A stretch of 64,000 nucleotides of DNA from Poriferisodalis sp965204195. GTDB taxonomy: Bacteria > Actinomycetota > Acidimicrobiia > Acidimicrobiales > Poriferisodalaceae. This document shows, piece after piece, positions 53,249-61,924 of this stretch. The translations under genes were made by a program, and so were the position numbers. The notes under the pieces are model-generated. The model was given only the letters and a program-made list of their open reading frames with translations. It was not told where the DNA came from and made no database searches. The DNA is taken from the NCBI RefSeq assembly GCF_965204195.1, contig NZ_OZ241975.1, positions 3,038,001 to 3,102,000 of the forward strand, read 5' to 3'. Position 1 is the first letter of the stretch, and each line of letters opens with the position of its first letter.

Positions 53249-54154
53249 CTAATGCCCGCCCGCGTGGCGGTGGAACCTGCCGTCAGGGTGCGAGTGCCAA
53301 TCGCCGAAGCCCTTCGCCTTATCGGCCGCGCTTGACGGGGCAGTCGCCGGAGGCCGGGCGACCGGGTCCCCGGTCGGGCGCACCGCTTGGCCCGGCGCCG
53401 GGTGACGGTAGCGCCAATCCGGATGCCGGTGATAGACGCCGTCCCCGTGGCAATGCCACAAGCCCTTCTCGGCGCTTTCTGCCTGAACGGCTTGCTTGGC
53501 AGCCGATAGGCCTTCCAGGTTTGGCGAGCCGCACGCGCCCGAGCGGCTGGCCCCTTTCCGCGCGTCCTCGGCCGCTACGTCCTCATAGGGCCTGTACAGC
53601 GTGAGCTTCACCGATTCGCCCGCCGTGAACGGGTAACCCGACACCGACACGATGATGCTCACAGACTCGGCGCGCGCCGTGTACGTGCTCAGCCCGCGAG
53701 ATGGGCCTCTGTTTATCGCCAGTTGCCAGCCCGCGACCCGACCCCACGGCAGGGCGGGCCTGGTCGTTATCGCCAACGCGCTGGTACCGCCCGTCACCGC
53801 TACCACCGTGTAGGTCGTGGTCCCGATCTGGAAGGTGGGGTCAGTCAAATGCGCAGCGCATCGGTTGGCGCCGCTGATGTCGCAGCCACGCGTGACCCCG
53901 TCTACCCGTGTCTGGACCGTCAGCGTGGCGGACCAGGCTTCCTCCCCGCCATCGGGGACGGTCTGGGCGACGGCCGGGCTCGATGCAGCCAAGACCGCCG
54001 CAGCCAGCGCGGCCAGCAGCAGCGCGGCCAGGCGCAGGCGGACGCCACGGCGAGCTAGTGCTCTACCCCCCCCCCCCCCCGCAGAATCGGCGCGCCCGCG
54101 CGCCAAAGGCGCCGCTGCGAACCCCGAAGCGTTGTGTACGGTCCTGGCGGGCAT
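53249..54154 (-). CDS. Secreted His-rich protein with in-frame poly-G tract
   Basis: A 301-residue protein from an ATG at 54154 preceded by a perfect AGGAGG. Residues 26-30 are five glycines encoded by an uninterrupted run of 15 G. A signal peptide core (LRLAALLLAALAAAVLAASS) and an AVAQ cleavage site near residue 63 follow. The mature part has a ~120-residue domain with one probable disulfide (GCDISGANRC) and no recognised family. The C-terminus holds two His-rich units, GLWHCHGDGVYHRHPDWRYR and FGDWHSHPDGRFHRHAGGH, that look like metal-binding sites. With 14 or 16 G the frame meets a stop within four codons, so expression could switch on and off. Confidence 0.72.
   Translation of the reverse strand: MPARTVHNASGFAAAPLARGRADSAGGGGGRALARRGVRLRLAALLLAALAAAVLAASSPAVAQTVPDGGEEAWSATLTVQTRVDGVTRGCDISGANRCAAHLTDPTFQIGTTTYTVVAVTGGTSALAITTRPALPWGRVAGWQLAINRGPSRGLSTYTARAESVSIIVSVSGYPFTAGESVKLTLYRPYEDVAAEDARKGASRSGACGSPNLEGLSAAKQAVQAESAEKGLWHCHGDGVYHRHPDWRYRHPAPGQAVRPTGDPVARPPATAPSSAADKAKGFGDWHSHPDGRFHRHAGGH
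54066..54080. repeat. Homopolymer C15 (G15 on coding strand)
   Basis: Fifteen consecutive C on the plus strand inside the secreted-protein gene, between its start codon and signal peptide core. In the present length the frame stays open (GCG, four GGG, GGT). One base more gives TAG at once; one fewer gives GTA GAG CAC TAG. This is the layout of a slipped-strand phase-variation switch. Confidence 0.85.
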
Positions 54155-54526
54155 GTGCACCTCCTGAGCGAGAGTCGCGCCGCACATTAGCCGACCGGCC
54201 GCGCCGCAGCACACACCACGACACCACGACAACCACAAACATCCCAGCCCCCCACGCCCGCAGCCCCACCCACCAGCGAGACGCTCGACCCGCCGCCAGC
54301 CACGCAATGAGAAGAAATCCTGGATCCCCACGCTGCGACACTCCGCACCCCACACGAGCAGTCCCAAGAGCCCAGCAGGCGACCAAGGAGGACGCAGCCC
54401 GCGCCATCATGCGGCGCCTGAGAGGCCCGTCCTGACCTGATCGGGTTTCGGCACCATCCCGCATACCCCCCCCCCCCCCCCCCTGAACAGCGTGTCCTGT
54501 CACACGCCCTGCGTAGTGTCGCTTTC
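54155..54526. other. Non-coding region with strand-skewed sequence
   Basis: No gene can be supported here. The plus strand is strikingly C/A-rich (runs such as CACACCACGACACCACGACA) and low in G until about 54350. A 42-codon frame from 54307 (MRRNPGSPRCDTPHPTRAVP) to a stop at 54435 has no recognisable similarity and is probably chance. The region is the upstream leader of the secreted His-rich protein gene on one side and of the AddB-like gene on the other, and contains the C18 tract. Confidence 0.5.
54466..54483. repeat. Homopolymer C18 in intergenic region
   Basis: Eighteen consecutive C on the plus strand, ending 43 bases before the AddB-like ATG at 54527 and about 310 bases upstream of the His-rich gene on the other strand. 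In this position length changes could alter promoter spacing for either gene. Confidence 0.85.
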
Positions 54527-57500
54527 ATGAGCGACCTGGCGAGCGGAACCGCGCCACAGCCTGCAGACCGCGGAGGGCCTCGGGCACGGCATGACGACAG
54601 CGCGTTGCGCGTGATGCCAGTCGAATTCGGCGAACCGGCACGACAGGCGCTGGCTGCGTTGGTGGCCGAAGCCAAGTCGGGCGACCCGTTGAGACCGGTC
54701 ACCGTCGTGGTGCCGTCCAACTACACCGGGCTGGCGCTGCGCCGGGCCCTCGCACCGGGGGTCGTCGATGAGGGAGGCGAGGCATCAGGCGACACGGTGC
54801 AGGCGATCGGCGGCGGCATTGCGGCGCTTGACACGCTGACATTCGGGGCTCTCGCCGATCGACTGGCCGGGCCGTCCCTGCAAGCTGCCGGTCGGCGGCC
54901 GCACGGCACCATGGTGCTGACGGCAGCCGTGCGCGAGGCGCTTCGCCACGATGCTGCGCTCTTCGGGCCAGTGGCCGACCACCACCGCACCGCGGAGGCA
55001 CTGGCGGGGGCCTACAGCGAGCTGCGCGATCTCTCGCCGCACCAACTGAGGCAGGTCGCCGCGACCTCGGCGCGCGCAGCGGCCGTCGTCGCCATCTGCG
55101 AACGCATCAGGTCAGCGCTCGCACCGAAGTGGTACGACACGAGCGAACTCCTGCAGGCCGCCGCTGCACACGCGGAGGCTGCGCCGCCGGATGCCCTCGC
55201 GTTCGACCCGGGCGAGATCGTGCTGTACCTGCCGCGACGGCTCAGCGAGCCCGAGACCCGACTGGTACGCGCACTCGGCCTGTGGACGCTGGCCGCGCGC
55301 CGCAAGCCGCTGCATGTACTGGTGGGCGTCACCGGCGATCATGCAGCCGACGCATCGGCGCGAGCGGTCTGCGAGCGCTTGGGCGCCGGGCTGCCGGCCC
55401 ATGAGGCGATGCCGCCGACCGGCACGCGGATCATGAGCGTCACCGACCCCGACGAGGAAGCGCGCACTGTGGTGCGCGCCGTACTGGCCGATCTCGACGA
55501 CGGTGTAGCCCCCGGCCGCGCCGCGGTGTTCTACGCGGCGGCCGAGCCCTACGGACGCATGCTCGAAGAGCAATTCGAGGCTGCGGGCGTGCTCACGTAC
55601 GGCAGCACCGCACGGACGCTGAGCGAGTCGATCTACGGTCGCTTTGCCTTGGGCTTGACCGCGCTGGCCGACGACGGCAACGGCGCTCCCGTTCTCGGGC
55701 GCCGCGAAGTGTTCGATCTGCTTGCCGGTGCCAAGATCCCGCGCCGGCAGGCCCGCCAGCGAAATGCTGACGCGCACTTCTTCGTGCCCGACTCGGCGTG
55801 GGAGCGCTTGGCTCGCGCAGCCCATGTGGTCAGCGGTGACGACTGGGAGGTCCGGCTGTCGGCTCACGCCGAGTGGCTGGAAGAGCAAGCACGGCTGAGA
55901 GCGCATGGCGAAGCATCGGCAGACGCCCAAGTCGCATGGCTCCGTCGGCAGGCCCGCGAGTGCCGTGCCGCAGCAGAGTTCGCGGCAGAACTGCGCGATC
56001 GCGTGCAGCAGGGCAGGCAGCACCAGACGTGGCGCAGCCTGTGCGACTGGATGCGCGCCTCGCTGCGGCGCTACCTGGGAGCAGTGGGACGCGACGGCTG
56101 GACGCAGGATTGGCCGCCGTGGGAGCGCAGTGCCGCGGAGCGCGTGGAAGGCGTGCTCGACCGGCTGGCCGACCTCGGCACGGTGGAGAGGCGGGTCACG
56201 CTGGGTGTGATGCGCCGCGCGCTCGAAGTCGAACTCAGCCAACCGCACGGCCGCAGCGGCACCGAGGGCATTGGCGTGTACGTCGGTCATGTCAATGGCG
56301 CAATCGACATCGTTGTCGATCGCACGTACGTCGTGGGCCTGGCCGAGGGCATCTTCCCCTCGCGTCCCGTGCCCGACAGCCTCATCAACGAGGACGAGCG
56401 CCGTGCACTGGGCGGCGCACTGGCACTGCAGACCGACGCGACCGCCGAGCAGCATCGAGCGCTGCTGGCCGCGATGGCCGGCGCCCGCCACGCCTGCACA
56501 CTGCTGCTGCCACGCGGCGACTTGCGTCGCAACTGCGAGTACGTGCCGTCACGCCTGCTCATCAACACCGCTCGCCGAATCGAGCGTGATGCTCGTGGCG
56601 CCGATGCTGCGGAGAACCCGGCGGGCCGCCCGGAAAGCGGTCAGGAGTACTTCGCCGACGGCCTTGTGGACGGCGACAGCCTCAGTGCAGCGGCGCTCGA
56701 CAGCACGGTGGACGACATCGTCGAGGCCCCCTCGTATCTCGCCGGGATTCGCTCGGCCGGCTTTCCGGCCACGGTCACCGAGTACGACGCGGCCAGCCTG
56801 CTTGCGCATCGTGCGAGCGGGAACCCGGTCGCGAGCCATGCACTGTGGCGCGACCCCGCATGGCGCAGGGGCGTCTCGCTGACCGACGCCCGCGCCAGCA
56901 GCGAGTTCACCCGTTTCGACGGGAACCTGACCCACGTCATCGATGCCGACGGCGCGCTGGCCAAGGTCATGTCCGCCACCCGTCTCGAGCACTGGGCCAC
57001 CTGCCCGCGGCGCTACCTGTTCGAGGATCTGCTCGGCATCGAGGCCGTCGAAGAGCCCGAGGACATCCTGCGGCTCAGCCCGCTCGAACGAGGCCAGCTC
57101 ATGCACGAGGCCATCGATCGCTTCTTGCAGCCGCTGATAGCGAATCGACAGCCGGCAGGCAGGGGCGCGCCCGTGGCCCTCAGCGGTCCGGGCCGCATGC
57201 CGCCGGGACCGCAGCGTCCGCCTTCCGACGAAGACCGCGACGAGCTTGTCGCAATCGGCCGCGGGCTGGCAGACCGGCGCGAAGCACAAGGCCTGACCGG
57301 TTCGCCGCTGCTGTGGCGGCGTGACCGGGCCGCGATCTTGAGTGATCTGGCCGAGATGCTGGAGCGAGACGGCGACAAGCACCGGCCGCCCCGCGGTGAG
57401 ATCGAAGGGTCGGAGTTCCGGTTCGGCTTTGCCGATTCCGCGGTCGGGGCCGTCGCGTTTGACCTCACGGACGGTCGCACCGTGCGCTTTCGAGGCGTCA

Positions 57501-58081
57501 TCGACCGGGTGGAGCGCACGGACGATGGCGCGTTGGTGGTCATCGACTACAAGACCGGTTCGCCGCGCAGCTACCGGGGCCTGACGCCGGCCACTACGCC
57601 GCGGACGGCCGAGCCCGATCCCACCCTGCGAGGCACGAAGCTGCAGCTTCCCGTCTATGCGTTGGCTGCGGCTGAGCACTTTCGCGGCGCTGCGACCGCC
57701 GGCGCAGCAGATCACGCCGCCTACTGGTTCATCTCGAGCCAGCCCGGCCACTGGGAGTGGATCGATCTCGCCGTCGACGACGAGGTGATGCGGCGGTTCG
57801 CGCAGGTGATCGAAGTCATCGTGGCGGGCATCCGCGGCGGTGTGTTCCCCGGCTATGCGCGCCCCGGCGACGATCGCCTGCCCTTCGTGGCATGCCCGTA
57901 CTGCGATCCCGACGGGATCAGCTCGGGCGATGTCCGCGACGACTGGATGCGCAAGCGGCACCAGCCGCTGCTCGAGGGATTCAGCCGCCTGGCCGAGCCC
58001 GACGAGCATGACGCACCGGGCGCAGCGGCCGAGGCCAACGCGGCGTCACCGTACGGGCGTCACATGGACGGGCCGCTATGA
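54527..58081 (+). CDS. addB: AddB-like PD-(D/E)XK exonuclease subunit
   Basis: An 1184-residue partner of a helicase-nuclease. The N-terminal half is a degenerate superfamily 1 helicase fold (VTVVVPSNYTGLALRRALA) without a good Walker A. The middle has VVGLAEGIFPSRPVPDSLIN. The C-terminal nuclease domain carries ATRLEHWATCPRRYLFEDLL, VRFRGVIDRVERTDDGALVV then IDYKTG (catalytic Asp and Lys), LQLPVYALA and FVACPYCDPDG. The Cys residues before and after the nuclease core fit the AddB-type 4Fe-4S staple. With AddA it should process double-strand DNA ends for recombination. An ATG at 54614 (MPVEFGEPARQALAALVAEA) is a plausible alternative start. Confidence 0.85.
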   Translation: MSDLASGTAPQPADRGGPRARHDDSALRVMPVEFGEPARQALAALVAEAKSGDPLRPVTVVVPSNYTGLALRRALAPGVVDEGGEASGDTVQAIGGGIAALDTLTFGALADRLAGPSLQAAGRRPHGTMVLTAAVREALRHDAALFGPVADHHRTAEALAGAYSELRDLSPHQLRQVAATSARAAAVVAICERIRSALAPKWYDTSELLQAAAAHAEAAPPDALAFDPGEIVLYLPRRLSEPETRLVRALGLWTLAARRKPLHVLVGVTGDHAADASARAVCERLGAGLPAHEAMPPTGTRIMSVTDPDEEARTVVRAVLADLDDGVAPGRAAVFYAAAEPYGRMLEEQFEAAGVLTYGSTARTLSESIYGRFALGLTALADDGNGAPVLGRREVFDLLAGAKIPRRQARQRNADAHFFVPDSAWERLARAAHVVSGDDWEVRLSAHAEWLEEQARLRAHGEASADAQVAWLRRQARECRAAAEFAAELRDRVQQGRQHQTWRSLCDWMRASLRRYLGAVGRDGWTQDWPPWERSAAERVEGVLDRLADLGTVERRVTLGVMRRALEVELSQPHGRSGTEGIGVYVGHVNGAIDIVVDRTYVVGLAEGIFPSRPVPDSLINEDERRALGGALALQTDATAEQHRALLAAMAGARHACTLLLPRGDLRRNCEYVPSRLLINTARRIERDARGADAAENPAGRPESGQEYFADGLVDGDSLSAAALDSTVDDIVEAPSYLAGIRSAGFPATVTEYDAASLLAHRASGNPVASHALWRDPAWRRGVSLTDARASSEFTRFDGNLTHVIDADGALAKVMSATRLEHWATCPRRYLFEDLLGIEAVEEPEDILRLSPLERGQLMHEAIDRFLQPLIANRQPAGRGAPVALSGPGRMPPGPQRPPSDEDRDELVAIGRGLADRREAQGLTGSPLLWRRDRAAILSDLAEMLERDGDKHRPPRGEIEGSEFRFGFADSAVGAVAFDLTDGRTVRFRGVIDRVERTDDGALVVIDYKTGSPRSYRGLTPATTPRTAEPDPTLRGTKLQLPVYALAAAEHFRGAATAGAADHAAYWFISSQPGHWEWIDLAVDDEVMRRFAQVIEVIVAGIRGGVFPGYARPGDDRLPFVACPYCDPDGISSGDVRDDWMRKRHQPLLEGFSRLAEPDEHDAPGAAAEANAASPYGRHMDGPL

Positions 58082-61000
58082 GCGCGTCAATCGGCGCCGG
58101 GCCGGCAGCGTCGGCAGCGGTTGTCGATCACTCCGCACGCGAGCGTGTCGTGCACGACGTCGGCTCGACGATGTTCGTGGAGGCCAGCGCGGGCACCGGC
58201 AAGACCACCGCGCTGGTCGGTCGCATCGTCGAGCTGGTGTCGGGCGAGCATGCCGTGCCGATCAGCGCGATCGCGGCCATCACGTTCACCGAGAAGGCCG
58301 CCGCCGAATTGCGCAATCGAATCCGCGCGGAGCTGAACGCCCGATTGGCAGGGTCGCAGGACGCCCGGACGTGCCAGCAGTTGCGTGACGCGCTAGACGG
58401 GCTCGACAGCGCAGCCATCTCGACGCTGCACAGCTTCGCTCGCCGCATCCTCAGCGAGCATCCCATCGAAGCCGGGCTACCGCCGCTGTTCGAGACGCTT
58501 GATCAGATCACGAGCGATGTCGAGTTCGACGACCGCTGGCGCAGTTTCGTCAACGAGCTCCTGGCCGACGACGATGCGCTGTGGCTCGTGCAGATGCTCG
58601 ACGCGGCCGGCGTCACGCCTGCCGATCTGCGTGAGGTGGGCGCTGCCTTCGGCACCAACTGGGACCGCATCAGGCCGCCGGACCGGCCATTCGAGCCGGC
58701 GCCGCTGCAGATCGACGGTCTGGTGGCCCGCGGCAGTGCGCTCTGCGCGCGCAGGCGCGAGTGCAGCGATCCCGGCGACAAGGCGCTGGCCCGCTTCGGG
58801 CAGCTCGAGGAGTTCGTGGCACGTCTGCGATGGGCGCGCAACGACGCCGAGGCGCTGGGCGTGCTGCTCGATGCCGAAGACTCCCGTCACGGCGTCCCCA
58901 AGATCGGCACCCGTCGCAGGGGGACAGGGCAAGCCCAGAACTGGAAGGACATCGCGTCGGTGCGCGAGGACTTCACCGCATTGCGCGTGCACTGCACCGA
59001 GGCGGCGGCCGAGGCGCTGCAGCAGGTGATCTCCGCGTGGTGCAGCCACGTCGCTCGCTTCACGCTCGAAGCCGCAGAGCAGCGGCGCGCCAACGGGCGG
59101 CTGGAATTCCACGACTTGCTGGTCCGCGCCCGGGACCTGCTGAAGTCGTCACATGACGCCCGCGACTCGCTGCACCGGCGGTACCGGCACCTGCTGCTCG
59201 ACGAATTCCAGGACACCGACCCGATCCAGATCGAGATCGCGACGCGCATCGCGGCCGTGGTCGATGCCGACGAACCCGTGCCCGACGGCTGGCAGCACAT
59301 CGACACCGTGGACGGGCAGCTGTTCTTCGTCGGCGATCCCAAACAGTCGATCTACCGGTTCCGTCGGGCCGACATCAGCCTGTATCTCGATGCCCGGGAC
59401 CGCTTCGCGAGTTCGCAGCCAGCGGCGGCGCTGGTCACGAACTTCCGCACGACGGAGCCCATCATCGACTGGGTCAACCACACCTTCGATCGGCTGATGG
59501 CTGCCCGCGGCAGCGATCCGGCCGATCAGCTCGCACCCGCGGCGCACGACGCCGGTGCCGAGCCGCCCGCGGCAGCCGGCACAGCTCCACAGCATTCGGA
59601 GCGGCTGCACCCCGAATATGCACCCATGCACGCATCGAGATCGGCTGTGGGCCAGGGGCCCGCAGTCGTGGCGCTGGGCCTGAGCGGGCATCGCGACCTC
59701 AGTGCTCAAGGCATCCGCGACGCGGAGGCCGCCGACATCGCCGGCGTCATCACTGAGATCCTCGCGAATCAATGGTCTGTCGAAGACCGTCACCGCGGCG
59801 GCGAGCGGCCAGCCCGCCTCGGCGACATCGCCATCCTCATCCCGACGCGGACATGCCTGCCGCAGCTCGAAGCGGGGCTGACCGCAGCGCAGGTGCCGTA
59901 TCGCCTCGACGCATCGGAGTTCGTGTGGCGCTCCCGGACGGTGCGTGACCTGCTGATGTGCCTGCGGGCCGTTGCCGACCCCGACGACGCGCTCGCTGTA
60001 GTGAGCGCTCTGCGCACGCCGCTGTACGGGTGCGGCGACGACGATCTGTACACGTACTACTGCGCGGTCGGGTCATGGAGCCTCTTCGCTTCCGATTTCT
60101 CTGCCGTGCCGGACGGCGCCGAGCACCCCGTGGCCGCAGGCATGCAGCACCTGCGGCGTCTCTACGACGAGCACGCCCTTGCCGCCCCCTCGGTGCTGCT
60201 CGACCGCCTGGTACGCGAGCGGCGCGTGCTCGAGCAGGCCGCAGCCGGGCGGCGAACCCGCGAGGTCTGGCGACATGTGCGCTACGTCATCGATCAGGCG
60301 CGGGCATGGTCGCACAGCCAGCACGGAGGCTTGCGGCAGTTCCTCCGCTGGGCCGCGATGCAGGCATCCGAACGCGCCAAAGTCACCGAGGCGATCCTGC
60401 CTGAATCTGACGACGACTCGGTCAGGGTGATGACGATTCACGCAGCGAAAGGGCTCGAGTTCCCGATCGTGATCGTGGCCGGCCTCCAAGGCGGCAACCG
60501 GTCGCGGCCGTCGCTCGTGGGCTTCACCGGTGCTGACCGCGACGGCCTCGATCACTGCTGCGGCGCTGCTGCAGTGCGCCTGCGCGCCGGCGCCGAGACA
60601 GCCGGCTACGCACTCTGGGCCGAACGCGAGAAGGCAGCGGATCACTTCGAGCGCATCCGACTGATGTACGTAGCCTGCACCCGCGCACGCGACCATCTGA
60701 TCGTGTCGTTGCATCGCCCGCTGCCGCCCGCGAACGAGGACAGCGCGCGGCAGCCGCGCAGCAAGCCCAGTGCGCAGCTGCTCTTCGAAGCGATGCCGAG
60801 GCTCGGCACCGGGACCGTGGCGAGCGAGCGCGGCTGGGACTACCGAGAGGTCTCCGGCGACGCGACGGTTGCCATGCACGCCGCCGACACGGCGGCGTCG
60901 CGCAGCGGGCTGCCCGAGCGCGGCGACTGGCTTGCGCGACGGGAGCGAGCCGTGCGATCGACGAGAGCTCGTTCGGCGCTCAGCACCACCTTCATTGCTC

Positions 61001-61806
61001 ACGGCGGTGCCGCTGCGGTCGGCGACGGAGGACATCACCAGGTCGGCCCGCACGCGAGCCCCCGCGACGACAGTCCGCCAGCCCGTAGCCCGAGCGACAT
61101 CGGCCCGACCGACGACGGACTCAGCGCAGATTCAGCCGATGCACGCCATATCGGCAAGGACGCGCCCGGCGAACATCTCGGCGACGAGGGGCCTCCTGCC
61201 CGCCGCGGGCGGGGCGCGACGGCAGTGGGCAAGGCAGTGCACGGTGTGCTCCAAGCCATCGATCTGGCTGGCGGAGCTGGACTCGAGGAGCTGGCCGCTG
61301 CACAGTCTGTCGTCGAAGGGGTGGCAGCACGAGCAGGCGCGGTGGCCGACTACGTCCGCTCGGCCTTGGCAAGCGACGAGGTGCAGCGCGCCGCCGCCGG
61401 GCGATGCTGGCGCGAGGTGTACGTGGCCGCCCCGGCGGTGCCGGCTGCGTCATCGTCGGGTGCTGCCTCGGGTCCGGTTGTAGAGGGCTACATCGATCTG
61501 CTGTTCGAGGACGACCAGTCCGACGGGCTCGTCGTGGTCGACTACAAGACCGATGCGCTCGGCGCGATGCCCGACGCCGACCACGAACGAGCCGAGCAAT
61601 ATCGTCGGCAGGTCACCGTCTACGCATGGTGCCTCGAACGGGCGACCGGTCTTCGGGTCGCTCGTGTGGTGCTGCTGTACCTGCGCGCCGACGGCACGCA
61701 GGCTCACAGCGATGCGCTGGAGGGCGAAACGCTGCGCCAAGCGATCGGCGATGTGGACGAGCTCGCAGCCGACCTCGCCCAAGCACCCGACGAGTCGGCG
61801 TCGTAG
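58078..61806 (+). CDS. addA: AddA-like UvrD-family helicase-nuclease
   Basis: A 1242-residue superfamily 1A helicase with a C-terminal nuclease. Motifs in order: FVEASAGTGKTTALVGR (Walker A), AAITFTEKAAAELRNRIR (Ia), LLLDEFQDTDPIQIE (II), FFVGDPKQSIYRFRRAD (III), VRVMTIHAAKGLEFPIVIVA (V), MYVACTRARDHLIV (VI). A low-complexity linker follows, then the PD-(D/E)XK domain with VVEGYIDLLFEDDQSDGLVV and VDYKTD. It unwinds and degrades DNA ends with the AddB-like subunit to load the recombinase. The ATG at 58078 overlaps the upstream stop (ATGA), so the subunits are made together. Confidence 0.92.
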   Translation: MSASIGAGPAASAAVVDHSARERVVHDVGSTMFVEASAGTGKTTALVGRIVELVSGEHAVPISAIAAITFTEKAAAELRNRIRAELNARLAGSQDARTCQQLRDALDGLDSAAISTLHSFARRILSEHPIEAGLPPLFETLDQITSDVEFDDRWRSFVNELLADDDALWLVQMLDAAGVTPADLREVGAAFGTNWDRIRPPDRPFEPAPLQIDGLVARGSALCARRRECSDPGDKALARFGQLEEFVARLRWARNDAEALGVLLDAEDSRHGVPKIGTRRRGTGQAQNWKDIASVREDFTALRVHCTEAAAEALQQVISAWCSHVARFTLEAAEQRRANGRLEFHDLLVRARDLLKSSHDARDSLHRRYRHLLLDEFQDTDPIQIEIATRIAAVVDADEPVPDGWQHIDTVDGQLFFVGDPKQSIYRFRRADISLYLDARDRFASSQPAAALVTNFRTTEPIIDWVNHTFDRLMAARGSDPADQLAPAAHDAGAEPPAAAGTAPQHSERLHPEYAPMHASRSAVGQGPAVVALGLSGHRDLSAQGIRDAEAADIAGVITEILANQWSVEDRHRGGERPARLGDIAILIPTRTCLPQLEAGLTAAQVPYRLDASEFVWRSRTVRDLLMCLRAVADPDDALAVVSALRTPLYGCGDDDLYTYYCAVGSWSLFASDFSAVPDGAEHPVAAGMQHLRRLYDEHALAAPSVLLDRLVRERRVLEQAAAGRRTREVWRHVRYVIDQARAWSHSQHGGLRQFLRWAAMQASERAKVTEAILPESDDDSVRVMTIHAAKGLEFPIVIVAGLQGGNRSRPSLVGFTGADRDGLDHCCGAAAVRLRAGAETAGYALWAEREKAADHFERIRLMYVACTRARDHLIVSLHRPLPPANEDSARQPRSKPSAQLLFEAMPRLGTGTVASERGWDYREVSGDATVAMHAADTAASRSGLPERGDWLARRERAVRSTRARSALSTTFIAHGGAAAVGDGGHHQVGPHASPRDDSPPARSPSDIGPTDDGLSADSADARHIGKDAPGEHLGDEGPPARRGRGATAVGKAVHGVLQAIDLAGGAGLEELAAAQSVVEGVAARAGAVADYVRSALASDEVQRAAAGRCWREVYVAAPAVPAASSSGAASGPVVEGYIDLLFEDDQSDGLVVVDYKTDALGAMPDADHERAEQYRRQVTVYAWCLERATGLRVARVVLLYLRADGTQAHSDALEGETLRQAIGDVDELAADLAQAPDESAS

Positions 61807-61924
61807 AGATCGCTGCCCCAGAGTGCGAGGGCGTGCCGAGGCTCCGCGAGAGTGGCGCGCGATTGGCGCCGTGCCCGCGGTGGCTCTCGGCGCGCTGGCG
61901 CAGTAGCTGCTGCCGTCCCCTGCG

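Noticed and set aside
54307..54435. 42-codon plus-strand frame ending QQATKEDAARAIMRRLRGPS
   Set aside because: No ribosome binding site, odd composition, and it lies in a strand-skewed non-coding region.
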